The notes: a model not told the origin generated them from the sequence alone. DNA of 10,054 nt from Turicibacter sp. (GCA_030531025.1 JAUMTV010000110.1:1-10054); one strand, 5' to 3'; positions 1 through 6,594 are shown, numbered from the stretch's first letter. Numbers and translations: made by a program.

Positions 1-60
1 GAACCCATACCCTAGCAATTGGGGATTAGATTGTCTTCGACAATCGCCAGGGAACCCATA
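1..60 (+). repeat. Structured repeat, copy A, plus tail of a preceding unit
   Basis: Bases 1-9 (GAACCCATA) match the tail of the next unit (52-60), so another unit probably lies just left of the window. Copy A then runs CCCTA (10-14), a G-rich stretch with GGGG at 21-24, and a perfect 7-bp hairpin GATTGTC-TTC-GACAATC (29-45). It ends with AGGG (49-52), which can pair with CCCT at 10-13, and AACCCATA. The layout matches copies B, C and D in this window. No open reading frame or U-run is associated with it. It is a member of a dispersed repeat family that I do not recognise by name. Confidence 0.75.
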
Positions 61-125
61 CCCTACCAGTGGAGGATAGCTACGATCTTAATCTACGATT
101 AATCCACGTAGCGCAGGGAACCCAC
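61..125 (+). repeat. Structured repeat, copy B, overlapping the 3' end of pyrB
   Basis: This copy is tandem to copy A; the GAACCCA starts at 1, 52 and 118 give periods of 51 and 66 bases. It has CCCTA at 61-65, a G-rich bulge with GTGG at 69-72, and a longer hairpin than copy A. The hairpin has an outer stem GCTACG/CGTAGC (79-84 with 107-112) and an inner stem TTAATC-TAC-GATTAA (88-102). AGGG (115-118) can pair with CCCT (61-64). The extra length relative to copy A lies in the hairpin. The pyrB stop codon (99-101) is inside the inner stem, so the repeat forms part of the gene. Confidence 0.75.
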
Positions 126-986
126 TAACACTGACATTCGAACAAAAACACCATTGCTCATCTGTTTAAAAATTCGACTGCGTTCACATTCAACGACATC
201 ATCTGCAATTTCAACTCCGCGATTAAATGGTGCTGGGTGCATAATAATCGCTCCATCTTTCATTCTTTTTTCACGTTCAACAGTTAATCCATATTGTCGG
301 TGGTACTCTTCTTTCGTTAACTCCATTCCTCCGTCATGACGTTCATGTTGAACTCGAAGTAACATAATGATATCCATCTCTTCTAAAACATCATCTAAAT
401 TTTCCCACTCATATCCCTCTTCTTGGAATTGTTCTGGAGCTACTAAGTGAACATCCATTCCTAATCGAGTCATAACTTCGATATTGGTATGCGCCACGCG
501 CGAGTGTGCAATGTCACCAACAATAGCAATTTTTAATTCTTCAAATTTCCCATACTCTTGATAAATGGTTAATAAATCAAGTAATGATTGCGTTGGATGA
601 TTTCCGCTTCCGTCCCCTCCGTTAAAGATCGGAATATTTAGATTAGGAATTAATTCTTCAAAGTAATTGTTTTGTGGGTGGCGAATGACCACTCCATCCA
701 CTCCAATCGCTTCAAATGTTTTAATCGTATCATATAATGTTTCACCTTTTTGAACACTTGATGTCTCTGCTGTGAAATCCATTGTTTTTAATCCTAATTT
801 TTGTTCTGCCATCATGAATGAATATTGTGTGCGTGTACTTGGTTCAAAGAATAAATTCGCGACAACTTTTCCTTCAAGTTGAGGACAAGCCTCACCACTC
901 GCATAGCGATTTGCGCGTTCTAATATTTCCATAATTTCTTCAACTGTAAAATCTGATAATCGTGTTAAATGTTTAATAGCACCCAT
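99..986 (-). CDS. pyrB: Aspartate carbamoyltransferase, catalytic chain
   Basis: It makes carbamoyl-aspartate from carbamoyl phosphate and aspartate, the committed step of UMP synthesis, in the cytoplasm. Visible family motifs, numbered from the chosen start, are STRT at 50-53 (carbamoyl phosphate loop), QKGE around K80, HPTQ at 130-133, HSR at 161-163, RVQ at 211-213 and HPAPFNRG at 250-257. The product is 295 residues, close to the usual length of about 300. An upstream in-frame ATG would add ten residues, but an AAAGGGTG ribosome binding site (992-999) sits correctly before the ATG at 984-986, so the shorter form is preferred. It lies downstream of pyrP on the same strand, with a terminator and a candidate promoter between them. 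The last seven residues (GSLRYVD) and the stop are written in repeat copy B, so the native C-terminus may have been replaced. Confidence 0.96.
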   Translation of the reverse strand: MGAIKHLTRLSDFTVEEIMEILERANRYASGEACPQLEGKVVANLFFEPSTRTQYSFMMAEQKLGLKTMDFTAETSSVQKGETLYDTIKTFEAIGVDGVVIRHPQNNYFEELIPNLNIPIFNGGDGSGNHPTQSLLDLLTIYQEYGKFEELKIAIVGDIAHSRVAHTNIEVMTRLGMDVHLVAPEQFQEEGYEWENLDDVLEEMDIIMLLRVQHERHDGGMELTKEEYHRQYGLTVEREKRMKDGAIIMHPAPFNRGVEIADDVVECERSRIFKQMSNGVFVRMSVLVGSLRYVD

Positions 987-991
987 TTTTT

Positions 992-999
992 CACCCTTT
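992..999 (-). promoter_or_regulatory. Ribosome binding site that sets the pyrB start
   Basis: On the minus strand it reads AAAGGGTG, with five bases between it and the ATG at 986. The alternative ATG ten codons upstream has no comparable site. Confidence 0.7.
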
Positions 1000-1026
1000 T
1001 TCTGTATAAATAACAATTATTTTCCT

Positions 1027-1035
1027 ATTATAACA
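1027..1035 (-). promoter_or_regulatory. Candidate extended -10 promoter for pyrB
   Basis: The minus strand reads TGTTATAAT, a perfect -10 with the TGN extension. No good -35 is visible because an A/T run occupies that position. It lies between the pyrP terminator and pyrB, so pyrB could be transcribed separately from pyrP. Predicted leader length is about 35 nt, and no PyrR motif is present in it. Confidence 0.45.
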
Positions 1036-1057
1036 TTTTTTTCATGTATTTTTTTAT

Positions 1058-1086
1058 AAAAAAAATCAGCAAACAAGCTGACTTTT
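1058..1086 (-). terminator. Intrinsic terminator between pyrP and pyrB
   Basis: On the minus strand the stem GTCAGC/GCTGAT has a five-pair core TCAGC/GCTGA (1066-1070 with 1077-1081), a six-base loop and further A-T pairing outside an A-C mismatch. Eight U residues follow (1058-1065). The stem is short, so read-through into pyrB is plausible. Confidence 0.65.
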
Positions 1087-1089
1087 ATA

Positions 1090-1107
1090 AACGGCTAAAT
1101 AGCCGTT
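1090..1107 (-). other. Hairpin over the pyrP stop codon
   Basis: A perfect 7-bp inverted repeat AACGGCT-AAAT-AGCCGTT overlaps the last codons and stop of pyrP (stop at 1095-1097). It lies just before the terminator at 1058-1086. No U-run follows it directly. It may support termination or 3' end stability. Confidence 0.45.
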
Positions 1108-2459
1108 GTTTGTTTTTTAGTCATTACCACTTCAGAAGTTGATAACTCTTCATCAACAACTTCTAATTCACATTCAGTTTTTTGAGATCTTGGTCCATAA
1201 GAAGCTTCTTTTTCAGGTAAGATTAAGTGTAAGATGACACCAATAATTGCGGATAATGCCATTCCTGATAAAGTGATTTGACCGATATTAATCGTTAATC
1301 CTCCAATTCCTGTAATTAAAATAACTGCCCCGATGATTAAGTTACGTTGATGTCCGAAGTCAATTTGATTATTAATTAGGACACGTACACCAGAAGAAGC
1401 GATAACTCCAAATAGAAGAATACTCACGCCCCCCATGACAGCATTAGGAATAGTTTGAACTAACGCAGTAAACTTACCAATAAACCCTAATGTTAATGCA
1501 GTGATTGCTGCCCCACCGATGACCCAAACAGAAGCTACTTTAGTTAATCCAATAACACCTGTATTTTCACCATATGTTGTATTTGCAGGTCCACCGATAA
1601 ATCCAGCTAAGAATGTTGCCACTCCATCACCAATTAATGTACGGTGTAATCCAGGATTTTTTGTTAAGTCTCGTCCAATAATTGATCCTAAAACTAAGTG
1701 ATCTCCAATATGTTCTGTAATAGTTACAATGGCTACTGGTACCATAATTGCTGCTACTTCTAAGTTGAAAACTGGCGTTGAATGTAAGAATGCGAAGTCA
1801 GGCATTGCAAAGATGCTTGCTTCATTAACTGCACTGAAATCAACTAAGTTAAATGCAACCGCTGAGATATATCCTACTACTATCCCGCTAAAGATTGGAA
1901 GTAGTTGTAGTAACCCTTTCGTATAAGTTGAAACAAGAACTGCCGTTAATAGTGTGATTAAGGCAAGAACAACATGTTCCGATGCCATGTTAACAGCTGT
2001 CCCAGCTAAGCTTAATCCGATGACCATAATGGTAGGTCCAATAACAACAGGTGGTAAAATTTTATTTAACCAACTAGTTCCAATAAATTTAATAATTAAT
2101 GCCATTACAAGATAGACAAGCCCTACCATCATGAGCCCCCCCATGACAGCACCATAATTAGCATGACTCACAATTGCTCCCTCTTCATTTAATGTTGCAC
2201 CAAGTACTAATGCTGAAGTAATAGGAGCAATATAGGCAAATGATGATCCTAAATAAACAGGTGATTTCCCTTTTGTCACAAATAAGTAAAATAATGTTCC
2301 AATTCCCGATGAAACTAATGCTAAACTAATTGGCAATCCTGTTAACATAGGCACAAGCACCGTTGATCCAAACATCGCTAAAACATGCTGAATACTTAGC
2401 GCAATCCAATGAGATACCTTCGGTTTTTCATGTACATCTAAAATTAATTTCTTTTCCAT
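1095..2459 (-). CDS. pyrP: Uracil permease, NCS2 nucleobase:cation symporter family
   Basis: This is an inner-membrane transporter that takes up uracil for salvage. The 454-residue protein is almost entirely hydrophobic segments, consistent with the 14-helix UraA fold, with a charged C-terminal tail of about 35 residues. Family signatures are HVLAMFGSTVLVP at 25-37, a TEHIGDH motif at 248-254 (substrate and proton site region), and GGPANTTYGENTGV at 289-302. The ATG is preceded by AGGAGG at 2467-2472 with seven bases of spacing. Control by uridine nucleotides is expected through the PyrR-type attenuator at 2745-2860, and the gene is followed by its own terminator before pyrB. NCS2 also includes xanthine and uric acid permeases; the PyrR leader and neighbouring pyrB make uracil the best substrate call. 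Confidence 0.93.
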   Translation of the reverse strand: MEKKLILDVHEKPKVSHWIALSIQHVLAMFGSTVLVPMLTGLPISLALVSSGIGTLFYLFVTKGKSPVYLGSSFAYIAPITSALVLGATLNEEGAIVSHANYGAVMGGLMMVGLVYLVMALIIKFIGTSWLNKILPPVVIGPTIMVIGLSLAGTAVNMASEHVVLALITLLTAVLVSTYTKGLLQLLPIFSGIVVGYISAVAFNLVDFSAVNEASIFAMPDFAFLHSTPVFNLEVAAIMVPVAIVTITEHIGDHLVLGSIIGRDLTKNPGLHRTLIGDGVATFLAGFIGGPANTTYGENTGVIGLTKVASVWVIGGAAITALTLGFIGKFTALVQTIPNAVMGGVSILLFGVIASSGVRVLINNQIDFGHQRNLIIGAVILITGIGGLTINIGQITLSGMALSAIIGVILHLILPEKEASYGPRSQKTECELEVVDEELSTSEVVMTKKQTTAI

Positions 2460-2744
2460 TCCTATTCCTCCTCAGATTTACATCTGTATAGTTAGTGGAA
2501 AGAACACGAAGTTATTAAAAAGTTAGTTTAGACTAGTTGAGTTCGTTCCTATGAAAATTCGTGGATTTCTGGGAGATTACTTACCTAGTATTAGTCATAC
2601 TAGAAACGAGATATCATTCCAATCTAGCTTCGTGCAGCATCTTTTCTATAAAGTTTCCTAATTGTACTCTGACAAAAAACCTTGTCAGCGACAATCAGTT
2701 TCAACTTTTACGAAAAGATACCCGCTACACTCAGCTTTTTAAAT
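2460..2744 (-). other. Long post-attenuator leader of pyrP (no gene seen)
   Basis: About 285 bases separate the attenuator's U-run from the pyrP ATG, far more than a ribosome binding site needs. Two perfect hairpins are visible: CTGACAA/TTGTCAG (2669-2675 with 2682-2688) and CTAGTAT/ATACTAG (2585-2591 with 2597-2603). A plus-strand ORF crosses this stretch but has no recognisable product and is treated as chance. I do not recognise a riboswitch class here. Confidence 0.5.
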
Positions 2745-2787
2745 AAAAAAATCCTCTTTCAGCGACTTGGGTAGGCCAAAAGAGGAT
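2745..2787 (-). terminator. Attenuator terminator of the pyrP leader
   Basis: On the minus strand the stem ATCCTCTTT/AAAGAGGAT (2779-2787 with 2751-2759) is nine perfect pairs around a 19-base loop, followed by a U-run (2745-2751). The 5' side of the stem extends into CGTGT (2788-2792), which can pair with ACACG just after the PyrR motif (2832-2836). That pairing would form the competing antiterminator expected of PyrR-controlled leaders. Confidence 0.85.
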
Positions 2788-2831
2788 ACACGAATTCCAT
2801 AAAGGACGATATAGTTCTATTATCTTTTAAA

Positions 2832-2870
2832 CGTGTTCTTCTCAGCCTCACGGGACCGAATTAAAGCTTT
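2832..2870 (-). promoter_or_regulatory. PyrR binding loop / anti-antiterminator
   Basis: The minus strand reads UCCCGUGAGG at 2846-2855, which fits the PyrR recognition consensus UCCNGNGAGG and is followed by CUGAGAAG. It lies about 25 bases downstream of a consensus promoter and upstream of a terminator, the order known from Bacillus pyr attenuators. In that system PyrR with UMP or UTP stabilises this hairpin, so the terminator forms and transcription stops. The mechanism here is inferred from the family. Confidence 0.88.
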
Positions 2871-2877
2871 CTCAGTT

Positions 2878-2906
2878 ATTATAGGAGAATTAACAAAAAA
2901 AGTCAA
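2878..2906 (-). promoter_or_regulatory. Sigma-A type promoter of the pyrP leader
   Basis: The minus strand has TTGACT (2901-2906), a 17-base spacer and TATAAT (2878-2883), a near-perfect housekeeping promoter. The predicted transcript begins near 2870, immediately before the PyrR loop, giving a leader of roughly 410 nt. Confidence 0.85.
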
Positions 2907-2951
2907 TCTATAATTGAATTTAAGACAGAATATTGAACACAAAAATGGATA

Positions 2952-3593
2952 CTATGCTTGTCCATTCCATTCATTTAAAAACTGTTCAACAAATAACTCC
3001 ATAAACTCATGACGCTTATTTGCTATTTTCTTTGCTGTTTCTGTATTCATCAAATCTTTTAGTTTAAATAATTTTTCATAAAAATGATTAATAACTGTTC
3101 CTTTATGATTACGATAAGCTGCCTCATCTTCAAAATCGATTGGTTGAATCGATTCATCATACATTTTTGTTCCTTTCGATCCTCCGTACATAAATGTACG
3201 TCCAACCCCAATCGCTCCAATGGCATCTAATCGATCAGCATCTTGAACAATTTTAGCTTCAAGTGTTTGAGCTGGCTCACCTTTTCCTCCTTTATAAGAG
3301 ATGTTTTCTATAATATAAAAAATTTGTTCTAACTCTGTTTGGCTACACCCAATCATTTGTAAAAACATTAATAACTTTGCTTGTTGCTCACGCACATCAT
3401 TAAATAGTTTAGGATCAATCACATCATGTACTAACGCTGAGATTAAAATGACACGCTCATTTCCACCTTCTTCTTTTAAGATGGCCTTTGCGTTTTTATA
3501 AACGCGTAACGCATGATCTAAGCTATGTCCACTCGTATCTGCGCCTAACTCCTCTTCTAAAAATTCAACTATACGTGGATAGACTTGTTCCAT
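2952..3593 (-). CDS. HD-domain phosphohydrolase, YpgQ/YedJ-like
   Basis: This is a predicted cytoplasmic metal-dependent phosphohydrolase of 213 residues. HD-superfamily metal ligands are visible as HSLDH (H27), the HD pair H56-D57, and the Asp of QDADRLDAIG near 118-120. The tail GRTFMYGG followed by FYEKLFKL is typical of the YedJ/YpgQ group. Bacillus YpgQ has been reported as a nucleotide pyrophosphohydrolase, but the substrate here is not determined by sequence. An in-frame ATG six codons upstream (ending at 3611) overlaps the Shine-Dalgarno sequence TCCTTT (3603-3608 on plus), so the ATG at 3593 is preferred. No terminator is visible after the stop, and the pyrP promoter begins about 45 bases further on, so read-through into the pyr leader is possible. 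Confidence 0.85.
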   Translation of the reverse strand: MEQVYPRIVEFLEEELGADTSGHSLDHALRVYKNAKAILKEEGGNERVILISALVHDVIDPKLFNDVREQQAKLLMFLQMIGCSQTELEQIFYIIENISYKGGKGEPAQTLEAKIVQDADRLDAIGAIGVGRTFMYGGSKGTKMYDESIQPIDFEDEAAYRNHKGTVINHFYEKLFKLKDLMNTETAKKIANKRHEFMELFVEQFLNEWNGQA

Positions 3594-3602
3594 TTTATTC
3601 AG

Positions 3603-3608
3603 TCCTTT
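3603..3608 (-). promoter_or_regulatory. Ribosome binding site that sets the HD-protein start
   Basis: The minus strand reads AAAGGA, nine bases before the ATG at 3593. The upstream ATG overlaps this site and so cannot use it. Confidence 0.65.
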
Positions 3609-3629
3609 CATAGATGCTAGATTAAACTT

Positions 3630-3638
3630 ATTATATCA
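3630..3638 (-). promoter_or_regulatory. Candidate extended -10 promoter of the HD-domain gene
   Basis: The minus strand reads TGATATAAT: a perfect -10 with TGN extension, about 35 bases upstream of the chosen start. No clear -35 is present. It lies between the ROK-gene terminator and this gene. Confidence 0.5.
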
Positions 3639-3673
3639 CCCTCACTTTAAAACGTCTTTTAAATTCATCAAAC

Positions 3674-3703
3674 AAAAAAAGGAAGTCACTAAAGACTTCC
3701 TTT
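3674..3703 (-). terminator. Intrinsic terminator of the ROK-family gene
   Basis: The stem AAAGGAAGTC/GACTTCCTTT is ten perfect pairs (3678-3687 with 3694-3703) around a six-base loop, with seven U residues following on the minus strand. The stem overlaps two bases of the stop codon (3702-3704), so the transcript ends directly behind the gene. Confidence 0.9.
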
Positions 3704-4598
3704 AAGCTGTATGCGTTAAGTAATGATAAAGTGCACCTATTAAGTTCGAATCATTTCTAAATGTACATGGAACAACTTCTACACCTGGTTTATAGTACCC
3801 AAAATTATCTGAGAAGCTATCCACATTTTTTCTAATATATTCTAACAGTAATGGTTGTGCACTAATTCCCCCACCGATGGCCACACGATCTGGATCAATG
3901 ACACATTGAAGATTAACAATCTGTGCTGCGATTTGTTTAGTAAACTCATCTAAAATAGCTAATACCTCTTCATCACCTTCATTTGCTTTTTCAAAGATGA
4001 AATACCCATCCACATCGTCTGGATTTAACTGTTTTACCTCAGCAACTTTACTGGCTAATTGTCTCGCTCCACCTCTAAATCCCCACGTATATTCACCGTC
4101 ATCTAATTTTTGATTATTTAAACGCATTGAGCTAAACTCTCCTGCAAATGATGAAGAACCTTTATGAACTTTACGGTTAATGACCACACCTCCGCCAACA
4201 CCTGTTCCAAGAACAATGACAATCGCATCATTCACATCTTGTAAACTGCCTCTCCAAAGTTCTGCCAAAGCTGCACATTTCCCATCATTTTCAATTGTGA
4301 CTTTAACTGGACAGCGTTCTTGAATTAATTTAACAATTTCCACGTCTGTATTATATTTTAAAAATCCTCCACTATAAGCATAACCACGTTCAACATCAAG
4401 AACCCCTGGCATACTAATAGCTATTCCTTCGATTTCATCTTGATATTGATCATACAAAGAGCCGATAACTTCAATTAAACTTTCAACTTTATCAAGTGGT
4501 GTTTTAACACTACCTTTTTCTAAAATGGTTGCTTCTTCATCCATTTTTGCATACTTAATTGCACTTCCGCCAATGTCTAAAACTAAATACTTTTTCAC
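3702..4598 (-). CDS. ROK-family protein, probable sugar kinase
   Basis: ROK proteins include glucose, fructose, N-acetylmannosamine and beta-glucoside kinases. This 298-residue protein has the ASKHA phosphate-1 motif DIGGS (8-12), a hinge region SMPGVLD (62-68), the catalytic IENDGKCAA with Asp 105, and the GTGVGGG phosphate loop (131-137). The usual AGEIGH motif reads AGEFSS (152-157), so its metal- and sugar-binding His is absent, and the CxCGxxGC zinc cluster of most ROK kinases is missing. No DNA-binding N-terminal domain is present, so it is not a NagC/XylR-type repressor. The start is GTG at 4598 behind a strong GAGGGGGAT site (4604-4612). It appears to be a single-gene unit with its own terminator. 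The substrate cannot be read from the sequence, and no transporter or sugar-processing gene is adjacent. Confidence 0.85.
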   Translation of the reverse strand: MKKYLVLDIGGSAIKYAKMDEEATILEKGSVKTPLDKVESLIEVIGSLYDQYQDEIEGIAISMPGVLDVERGYAYSGGFLKYNTDVEIVKLIQERCPVKVTIENDGKCAALAELWRGSLQDVNDAIVIVLGTGVGGGVVINRKVHKGSSSFAGEFSSMRLNNQKLDDGEYTWGFRGGARQLASKVAEVKQLNPDDVDGYFIFEKANEGDEEVLAILDEFTKQIAAQIVNLQCVIDPDRVAIGGGISAQPLLLEYIRKNVDSFSDNFGYYKPGVEVVPCTFRNDSNLIGALYHYLTHTA

Positions 4599-4603
4599 GT
4601 AAA

Positions 4604-4612
4604 ATCCCCCTC
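4604..4612 (-). promoter_or_regulatory. Ribosome binding site supporting the ROK GTG start
   Basis: The minus strand reads GAGGGGGAT five bases before a GTG. The strong match supports GTG as the start, which also gives the expected MKKYLVLDIGG N-terminus. Confidence 0.65.
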
Positions 4613-4640
4613 ATTCAAAAATGAATACGTTTACCTAATT

Positions 4641-4649
4641 ATCATACCA
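4641..4649 (-). promoter_or_regulatory. Candidate extended -10 promoter of the ROK gene
   Basis: The minus strand reads TGGTATGAT, an extended -10 about 43 bases before the GTG start. No convincing -35 is present. Confidence 0.35.
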
Positions 4650-4713
4650 CTTGAGGTCATCAAAATTAAAGGTATTTTATTAGATTTATCCAGTATTCAG
4701 TGATTCATTCACA

Positions 4714-4737
4714 CTTTCCTTATATTATAAGGATAAG
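4714..4737 (-). other. Hairpin just after the aminopeptidase gene
   Basis: CCTTAT-ATT-ATAAGG (4718-4732), extended on both sides by a few pairs with one bulged base, lies three to four bases beyond the pepP stop. It has no U-run, so it is not a standard intrinsic terminator. It may be a 3' stabilising hairpin. Confidence 0.35.
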
Positions 4738-4739
4738 AT

Positions 4740-6533
4740 TTATGAACGGCTTAATTGAACCGCCTCACGCTTTAACCATTCTAAAGCTTTTCCTGTTAAA
4801 TGAGGAGATAGAATTTCGACTACTTTTTGATGATACTCATTAAGCCAAGTAAGTTCTTCATCGCTTAACATCCCAACAACGATTGCTTTTGTATCAATTG
4901 GAAAATATGAGATGGTATCAAATTCATAAAATTCACCATATTCTGTTTTACATTTTTCTTTCACGAGTAATGTATTTTCAATACGAATACCATGACGTCC
5001 TTCTTCGTAAACACCTGGTTCATTTGTAATCATCATTCCTGGTTTTAGCGGAACTGTTTGCGTTAATCTAAACCCTTGTGGACCTTCGTGAACTCCACCA
5101 AAGTAAGCAACGCCATGTCCGGTTCCACAACGATAGTCTAAGCCATGTGACCAGAGTGGCTGACGTGCTAAAATATCTAAGTTTCCTCCTGTGCATCCTT
5201 TTTGGAAAATAGCTTTACTTAAATTGATATGACCTTTTAATACGAGTGTATAATGAATTTTTTCTTCCTCTGTTAACTCCCCTAAAACAAAGGTACGTGT
5301 AATATCTGTTGTTCCATCTAAATATTGACCGCCAGAGTCAATGAGTAAAAATCCTTTGTTTTCGATAGTTGAACAATTTTTTTGTGTCGGATTATAGTGC
5401 ATCATTGCAGCATTTGCACCGTAAGCAACAATTGCTCCAAAACTTGATCCATAATTTAATGGCTGTTGGCGACGATAACGTTCTAATGTTTCGCAAACAT
5501 CAAACTCTGTTACCACTTCTTTAGCCTCTAACTTTTCATAAATTTCTTGCATTGCCATCACTAAAGCACAGCTATCTTTCACTTGAGCACGATAAGTGTT
5601 TTGAATTTCTACTTCATTTTTAACAGCTTTTAAGTTATTCACAAGCTCTAGTCCATCTACGACTTCAACGTCTTGACGGTTATCTAACAGATGATATAAA
5701 GTATAATTCACACTATCTAGCGGACATAAAATACGTCCTGAAACAACTGAAGATTGTAGTATCTCATCAATTTGTGCATATTGTTTTAAAGTTACACCAT
5801 TATTAATTAAATATTGCTTCACTTCTAGTGATAATCGATGCTCATCAACAAATAAATAGGCCGCTTCTTCTAAAACTAACGCATACGAAACAACTAAAGG
5901 ATTAAATAAAATATCATTTCCTCGAATATTAAATAGCCAAGCAATACTTCCAAGTGACATTAAAAGATAACCATTTAATTGAGACTGTCTCATATCATGA
6001 CGAATGAGTTGAAGTTTTTCTTCACACGTATAGCCTGTATATTTTGTCTCATGAATAAAAACATCTGTACTAGGAATAGCTGGACGATCAAGCCAAATGA
6101 AGTCTAATAAATCAGACTTTTCATAAACTTTGATTCCCTTTGGTTCAAATGTTTTTAGCATTTCTAAAACAGTGGCAGCAGAAAGTACCTTTCCATCGAA
6201 TCCAACCGTCTCATCACTTTTTAGATTAGCTGCTAAATACTCTGTAATAGTCGGTACCCCTGGTTGTGCCATTTTAAATAATCGAATCTCACTAGTTGCA
6301 AGCTCTGATTCAGCTTGAATAAAATAACGCCCATCTGTCCAAAGACCACTTTCTGTCATAGTAACAACTAGTGTTCCCGCTGATCCTGTAAACCCTGATA
6401 AGTAAGCACGTCCTTGCCAATGTGCTGCTACATATTCACTTAAATGTGCATCTGAACTCGGGATAATATAGGCTTGAACACCTATTCTTTTCATTTCTTC
6501 TCTTAACTTTTTGATTTTTTCATTCACATTCAT
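4740..6533 (-). CDS. Xaa-Pro aminopeptidase, M24B family, three-domain type
   Basis: It removes the N-terminal residue from peptides with proline in second position, in the cytoplasm. At 597 residues it is the long form related to eukaryotic cytosolic XPNPEP1, not the roughly 360- or 440-residue bacterial PepQ/PepP. It has two creatinase-like N-terminal domains (about 1-310), a pita-bread catalytic domain (about 315-530), and the C-terminal M24 extension (about 535-597). The dimetal ligands are all visible: D399 and D410 in IDSGGQYLDGTTDITRT, H473 in GTGHGVAYFGGVHEGP, E505 in NEPGVYEEGRHG and E519 in RIEN. Their spacing closely follows the human enzyme. The ATG has an AAGGAG site with good spacing. 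No signal peptide is seen. It is preceded by the terminator of the gene upstream and has its own candidate promoter, so it is probably monocistronic. Confidence 0.93.
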   Translation of the reverse strand: MNVNEKIKKLREEMKRIGVQAYIIPSSDAHLSEYVAAHWQGRAYLSGFTGSAGTLVVTMTESGLWTDGRYFIQAESELATSEIRLFKMAQPGVPTITEYLAANLKSDETVGFDGKVLSAATVLEMLKTFEPKGIKVYEKSDLLDFIWLDRPAIPSTDVFIHETKYTGYTCEEKLQLIRHDMRQSQLNGYLLMSLGSIAWLFNIRGNDILFNPLVVSYALVLEEAAYLFVDEHRLSLEVKQYLINNGVTLKQYAQIDEILQSSVVSGRILCPLDSVNYTLYHLLDNRQDVEVVDGLELVNNLKAVKNEVEIQNTYRAQVKDSCALVMAMQEIYEKLEAKEVVTEFDVCETLERYRRQQPLNYGSSFGAIVAYGANAAMMHYNPTQKNCSTIENKGFLLIDSGGQYLDGTTDITRTFVLGELTEEEKIHYTLVLKGHINLSKAIFQKGCTGGNLDILARQPLWSHGLDYRCGTGHGVAYFGGVHEGPQGFRLTQTVPLKPGMMITNEPGVYEEGRHGIRIENTLLVKEKCKTEYGEFYEFDTISYFPIDTKAIVVGMLSDEELTWLNEYHQKVVEILSPHLTGKALEWLKREAVQLSRS

Positions 6534-6562
6534 ATGCTTCTCTCCTTATTCATGTTTTAATG

Positions 6563-6571
6563 ATTGTAACA
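6563..6571 (-). promoter_or_regulatory. Candidate extended -10 promoter of the aminopeptidase gene
   Basis: The minus strand reads TGTTACAAT (extended -10) about 30 bases before the ATG at 6533, just past the terminator of the upstream gene. The -35 region is not recognisable. Confidence 0.45.
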
Positions 6572-6594
6572 TAAATATCAAAAATATACATTTA

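Noticed and set aside
1..125. Possible CRISPR array from the tandem repeats
   Set aside because: Units differ in length and the variable part is a self-complementary hairpin, not a unique spacer; the repeated block is also found singly at 9287 and 10000.
987..1094. A second PyrR attenuator between pyrP and pyrB
   Set aside because: No UCCNGNGAGG motif is present on the minus strand in this gap; only a simple terminator and a candidate promoter are seen.
1501..1926. Plus-strand ORFs opposite pyrP
   Set aside because: They are antisense shadows of a well-supported membrane transporter gene.
2561..2746. Plus-strand 61-residue ORF in the pyrP leader
   Set aside because: No ribosome binding site or recognisable protein, and it lies across the structured leader of the opposite-strand gene.
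4714..4737. Terminator after the aminopeptidase gene
   Set aside because: The hairpin is real but no U-run follows on the minus strand, so it was listed only as a hairpin.
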